Assembly: GCA_007122945.1 (NCBI GenBank) | Contig: SKSP01000023.1 | Coordinates: 1-15,504, forward strand | Length of the DNA stretch: 15,504 bases | Direction of reading: 5' to 3' | Source of the DNA: Ilumatobacteraceae bacterium | Lineage (GTDB): Bacteria; Actinomycetota; Acidimicrobiia; Acidimicrobiales; Ilumatobacteraceae | In this document: piece by piece, positions 12,783-15,504 of the stretch | Numbering within the stretch: position 1 is the first letter of the stretch | Layout of the letters: each line of letters starts with the position of its first letter | The notes under the pieces: model-generated | What the model was told of the DNA's origin: nothing | What the model saw: the letters and a program-made list of their open reading frames with translations, nothing else | Database searches by the model: none | Program-made: the position numbers and the translations under genes

Positions 12783-15504
12783 ATGATCAGAACTCGCTTC
12801 GGCGCACGATCGCGCCAACGCGCCGCGGTCATCGCAGCCACCGTCGGCCTCGCCGTCACGGGTGCGCTGGCGGCCTCGGTGCCCGTCGCGCACGCCGATC
12901 CCGAGCCGGTGTTCGACCTCGACGTCGTCGCCTCGGCGTGTGCCGACACGCTGTTCTGGCAGCCGACGCTCGAGTCGCAGCCCGGTGTCAGCTGGCGCGG
13001 CGAGTTCGAGCTGACACTGGAAGGCGACGGCGGCGCGCACGGGACCACCGCCACCCTCGACAAGAACGATCGGGGCTATGACGAGATCGCCAACATCTGG
13101 AACATCGACCCCTTCACCGCCGTCGACTGGGGAGCGCTCGGCGCCAACCCGCGCCTGTCGGTCGAATGGACGTACGGCCTCGACGACGACGCGTCGAACA
13201 CCGAGACCGGTACGGCGTTCAGCATCCCGGTCGACCCGTGGACCGGGCCGACGCTCACCGTCGGGTCGGGCACCCAGGCCGATCCGTTCATCGTGTCGAC
13301 GCCCGCTCAGCTGGACGAGATGCGGTGCCACGCCGGCACCCCGACGTGGTTCACCCTCGCCAACGACATCGACCTCGCCGGGGTCGACAACTTCTTGCCC
13401 CTCGGCCACAACGACTCCGACTACTACATGCGCGGTGTGATCGACGGCGGCGGGCACACGATCTCGAACATGACCATCGACCTCCCGCAGAGTGAGCGGG
13501 TCGGGTTCATCGCCCGGGGCGAGGGCGTGGCGATCCGTGACCTCACCTTCCAGGGCGCGAGCGTCCGAGGCCTTTACGGCTCCGCCGACGTCGGCGTGGT
13601 CGGTGGTCAGATCTACAACCACGCCGTGCTCACCGACGTCGCGGTGCTGGACTCCCAGGTGGCCGCCCGCAACGACGCCGGCCTCGTGATCGGCCAGAGC
13701 CGCCGTCTCGTCGTGCAGCGTCTGACGGTCGACGGCGACGTGGTGCTCACCCCCGAGCCGTACCGCGGTGATCCGGGGCGCCCGGGCGACATCGACGAGT
13801 TCCGGGCCAACATGAGCACCGTCGGTGGCGTCTTCGGCGAGACCGAGGAGGGTGCCGTGATGGACGTCGTGGCCGACGTGAGGATGACGGGTGAGGCTCG
13901 TCAGCTGAACGAGGTCGGCGGCTTCGCCGGTGAACCGGACGAGGAGCTGCTGCTCCACGGTGTCGACGCCCGCATCGTGATCGACGTGGTCGCCGAGCGC
14001 ACCGGAACGACGGGGAGCGCCGTCGGCGGGGTGTTCGGCGATTACGGCTTCGACGACGGCACCTTCATCGTCGACTCGCACTTCGACATCGACATGACCA
14101 TCACCGCCCCGGCCACCGGCGACGACATCTTGTTCCGTCAGATCGGTGGCATCGCCGGTGCCCCGGAGGAGGGCGGTGCGTACCGCTCGTCGTTCACCGG
14201 CTCGATCACCCTCGACACGAGCGCCGCGACCGGCCTCGTCACGGTCGAGCGGATCGGCGGTGCCTTCGGGTACGTGCGCAGCACGACCTACCACACGTTC
14301 CTGTCCGAGAGTCACGTCGACATCGACGTCACGATCATCGGCGACGCCGAGCAGGTCGGCGCGCTGGCCGGGCACTCGGAGTCCGCCGCCTACCAGGACG
14401 TCCGCGTCGACGGATCGGTGTCGGTGTCCGGTGACGGCACGCTGGTCGGCGGGTTGATCGGCGAAGTCAACGAAGCAGGTGCTGGTCCGGCCAACTTCCT
14501 CGACTCCGTCGTCTTCCGTGGCATGGTCGACGTCGGTACCGAGGTCGCCGACGTCGGCACGCTGTTCGGCAACGACGCCGACTTCGGTGCGCTGGTGACC
14601 AACACCTGGTGGGACTCGTCGATCAACGGCGAGACCACGACCGATCGCGACCTGCCCGGCTCGCCGGCGACCCCGGCCCAGTTGGGTGATCTCGACTGGC
14701 TGGTCGACCAGGGCTTCGCCGCCAGCGTGTGGTGCGTCGAGGGAGGCATCCCCGCCGTCCTGACGCTCCGGGGGACGGTGTGCGACGTGCCGCCGGAGCC
14801 GGACCCGGATCCCGACCCGGACCCGACGCCGCCGGCCTTCAACCCGGTCACCCCGCGACGGGCCCTCGACACCCGTCCGACGGGGCCGCTGGCGGCCGGC
14901 ACCGAGGTGGCGGTCTCCATCGGCGGCGTCGGCGGCGTGCCCGCCGACGCGGCGAGCGTGGCGCTCAACGTCACCGCCGTCGAACCGGTCGAGGCCGGCT
15001 TCGTGTCGGTGTACCAGTGCGGTGGGTCGCCCGACACGTCGAACCTCAACTACCCGGCCGGCGAGACGGTCGCCAACGCCGTGATCGTCGGGCTCGACGG
15101 CGACGGCGACATCTGCGTGTTCACCTCGGCCGAGACCCAGGTGCTCGTCGACGTGTTCGCCTGGTTCACCGAGGAGATCGCACCGGTGATCCCCGATCGT
15201 CTGCTCGACACGCGCGCCACCGGTGGGCCGGTGGCGGCGGGCTCGACCACCTCGGTGCCCGTCGCCGGCCTGGCCGGTGTGCCGTCGGACGCGTCGGCGG
15301 TGGTCGTCAACGTGACCGTCGTCGAGGCGGGCGAGCCCGGGTTCGCCACCGTGTTCGCCTGCGGTGCGCTCCCGGAGGCATCCAACGTCAACTACGCCAC
15401 CGGCACCACCCGGGCGAGCATGGTCGTCACCGACCTGTCCGCCGACGGTGAACTCTGCATCTTCTCGTCGGGCTCGGCCCACTATCTCGTCGACGTGTTC
15501 GCCC
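12783..15504 (+). CDS. Secreted GLUG-repeat beta-solenoid surface protein (3' end outside the window)
   Basis: An open frame of 907 codons with no stop before the window ends. A Sec-type signal peptide has an Arg-rich start, a hydrophobic core at about 14-33, and AHA (36-38) before Asp39. Residues 39-160 are an acidic, unrecognised domain. At 161-232 comes the lead-in typical of GLUG adhesins: GSGTQADPF, ANDIDLAG and IDGGGHTISNMTI. Then at least ten repeats of 30-47 residues each carry a V/I-G-G-hydrophobic-x-G core (cores near 240, 270, 347, 379, 414, 454, 491, 525, 555 and 591), expected to fold as a beta-solenoid. A Pro-Asp linker (670-684) leads to two modules with LDTR motifs (period about 113 residues), each with two cysteines 32 residues apart (746/778 and 860/892). 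A role in adhesion or the cell envelope is inferred. No anchor is visible in the part present. Confidence 0.88.
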   Translation, partial: MIRTRFGARSRQRAAVIAATVGLAVTGALAASVPVAHADPEPVFDLDVVASACADTLFWQPTLESQPGVSWRGEFELTLEGDGGAHGTTATLDKNDRGYDEIANIWNIDPFTAVDWGALGANPRLSVEWTYGLDDDASNTETGTAFSIPVDPWTGPTLTVGSGTQADPFIVSTPAQLDEMRCHAGTPTWFTLANDIDLAGVDNFLPLGHNDSDYYMRGVIDGGGHTISNMTIDLPQSERVGFIARGEGVAIRDLTFQGASVRGLYGSADVGVVGGQIYNHAVLTDVAVLDSQVAARNDAGLVIGQSRRLVVQRLTVDGDVVLTPEPYRGDPGRPGDIDEFRANMSTVGGVFGETEEGAVMDVVADVRMTGEARQLNEVGGFAGEPDEELLLHGVDARIVIDVVAERTGTTGSAVGGVFGDYGFDDGTFIVDSHFDIDMTITAPATGDDILFRQIGGIAGAPEEGGAYRSSFTGSITLDTSAATGLVTVERIGGAFGYVRSTTYHTFLSESHVDIDVTIIGDAEQVGALAGHSESAAYQDVRVDGSVSVSGDGTLVGGLIGEVNEAGAGPANFLDSVVFRGMVDVGTEVADVGTLFGNDADFGALVTNTWWDSSINGETTTDRDLPGSPATPAQLGDLDWLVDQGFAASVWCVEGGIPAVLTLRGTVCDVPPEPDPDPDPDPTPPAFNPVTPRRALDTRPTGPLAAGTEVAVSIGGVGGVPADAASVALNVTAVEPVEAGFVSVYQCGGSPDTSNLNYPAGETVANAVIVGLDGDGDICVFTSAETQVLVDVFAWFTEEIAPVIPDRLLDTRATGGPVAAGSTTSVPVAGLAGVPSDASAVVVNVTVVEAGEPGFATVFACGALPEASNVNYATGTTRASMVVTDLSADGELCIFSSGSAHYLVDVFA
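13500..14573 (+). repeat. GLUG-type beta-solenoid repeat array
   Basis: In the encoded protein the cores VGFIARG, VGVVGGQ, VGGVFGE, VGGFAGE, VGGVFGD, IGGIAGA, IGGAFGY, VGALAGH, VGGLIGE and VGTLFGN recur about every 30-47 residues. They alternate with strands rich in Asp and Val (DVDVT-like). The pattern fits the GLUG motif of bacterial surface proteins. DNA identity between repeats is low, so they are old. Confidence 0.75.
14838..15504 (+). repeat. Two tandem C-terminal 'LDTR' modules (second cut by the window end)
   Basis: Module 1 (from residue 686) and module 2 (from about 799) share the order LDTR - G-P-[LV]-A-A-G - GVP-[AS]-DA - N-V-T - G-F - C-G - SN-[LV]-NY - C-[VI]-F - LVDVFA. Both cysteines repeat with a 114-residue period and LDTR with 113. 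Similar tandem modules are, to my knowledge, common at the C-termini of secreted proteins of Acidimicrobiia and other actinobacteria. A carbohydrate- or wall-binding role is a guess. Confidence 0.8.

Noticed and set aside
14799..14834. GACCCG-type short repeats as a possible CRISPR or recombination site
   Set aside because: They encode the Pro-Asp linker of the surface protein in frame. There is no spacer structure, and the repeat unit is only 6 bp.
12564..15482. A very long open frame on the minus strand (about 970 codons) opposite the GLUG gene
   Set aside because: It is antisense to a gene with a signal peptide, a strong ribosome site and clear repeats. Its translation is Arg/Val/Asp/His-rich with no recognisable domain, as expected from the complement of GC-rich codons.

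Overview
The window is very GC-rich, has almost no non-coding space, and encodes a conserved bacterial housekeeping neighbourhood: NAD(P)H-hydrate repair (end only), alanine racemase, the TsaE/TsaB/TsaD t6A machinery with RimI, and GroES/GroEL. The order alr - tsaE - tsaB - rimI - tsaD - groES - groEL is typical of Actinobacteria (Mycobacterium tuberculosis has the same core order). The TANNNT-type -10 boxes, leaderless-looking starts, paired DUF202 membrane genes, and a secreted GLUG-repeat protein with C-terminal 'LDTR' modules fit a deep-branching actinobacterium. Class Acidimicrobiia (Ilumatobacter-like) is my best guess; this is inference, not proof.

Layout. Positions 2-154: end of an Nnr-type dehydratase. 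166-1452 (+): alr, whose 3' end overlaps by 74 bp a convergent class-3 aldehyde dehydrogenase (1379-2794, -). 2835-5606 (+): a tight, translationally coupled operon tsaE-tsaB-rimI-tsaD. A 50-nt nested hairpin follows. 5705-7342 (+): AMP-forming acyl-CoA synthetase. 7409-9191 (+): dusB-like tRNA dihydrouridine synthase overlapping a maf nucleotide pyrophosphatase. 9181-9938 (-): two overlapping DUF202 membrane genes. 9997-10072: a promoter interlocked with two CIRCE operators. 10135-12088 (+): groES-groEL, closed by a strong intrinsic-type terminator. 12220-12693 (+): an unnamed four-helix membrane protein. 12783-15504 (+): a secreted GLUG beta-solenoid surface protein that runs off the window.

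How the parts fit. The operon 2835-5606 supplies three of the proteins for N6-threonylcarbamoyladenosine on ANN-decoding tRNAs; the L-threonylcarbamoyl-AMP synthase TsaC is not here. dusB adds a second tRNA-modification function, and Maf probably hydrolyses modified or non-canonical nucleotides. GroES/GroEL is under apparent HrcA control. The aldehyde dehydrogenase and acyl-CoA synthetase could both act on fatty substrates, but nothing in the sequence couples them.

The most interesting structure is regulatory. Genes that start a transcript fall into two classes. Six have a TANNNT box 6-11 nt before the start codon and no usable Shine-Dalgarno site (leaderless or nearly so). Two (groES and the GLUG protein) have a -35/-10 promoter, a leader and a strong Shine-Dalgarno site. 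I found no mobile element, CRISPR array, tRNA or rRNA, and no wholly new system. No gene-free stretch exceeds 200 bases.
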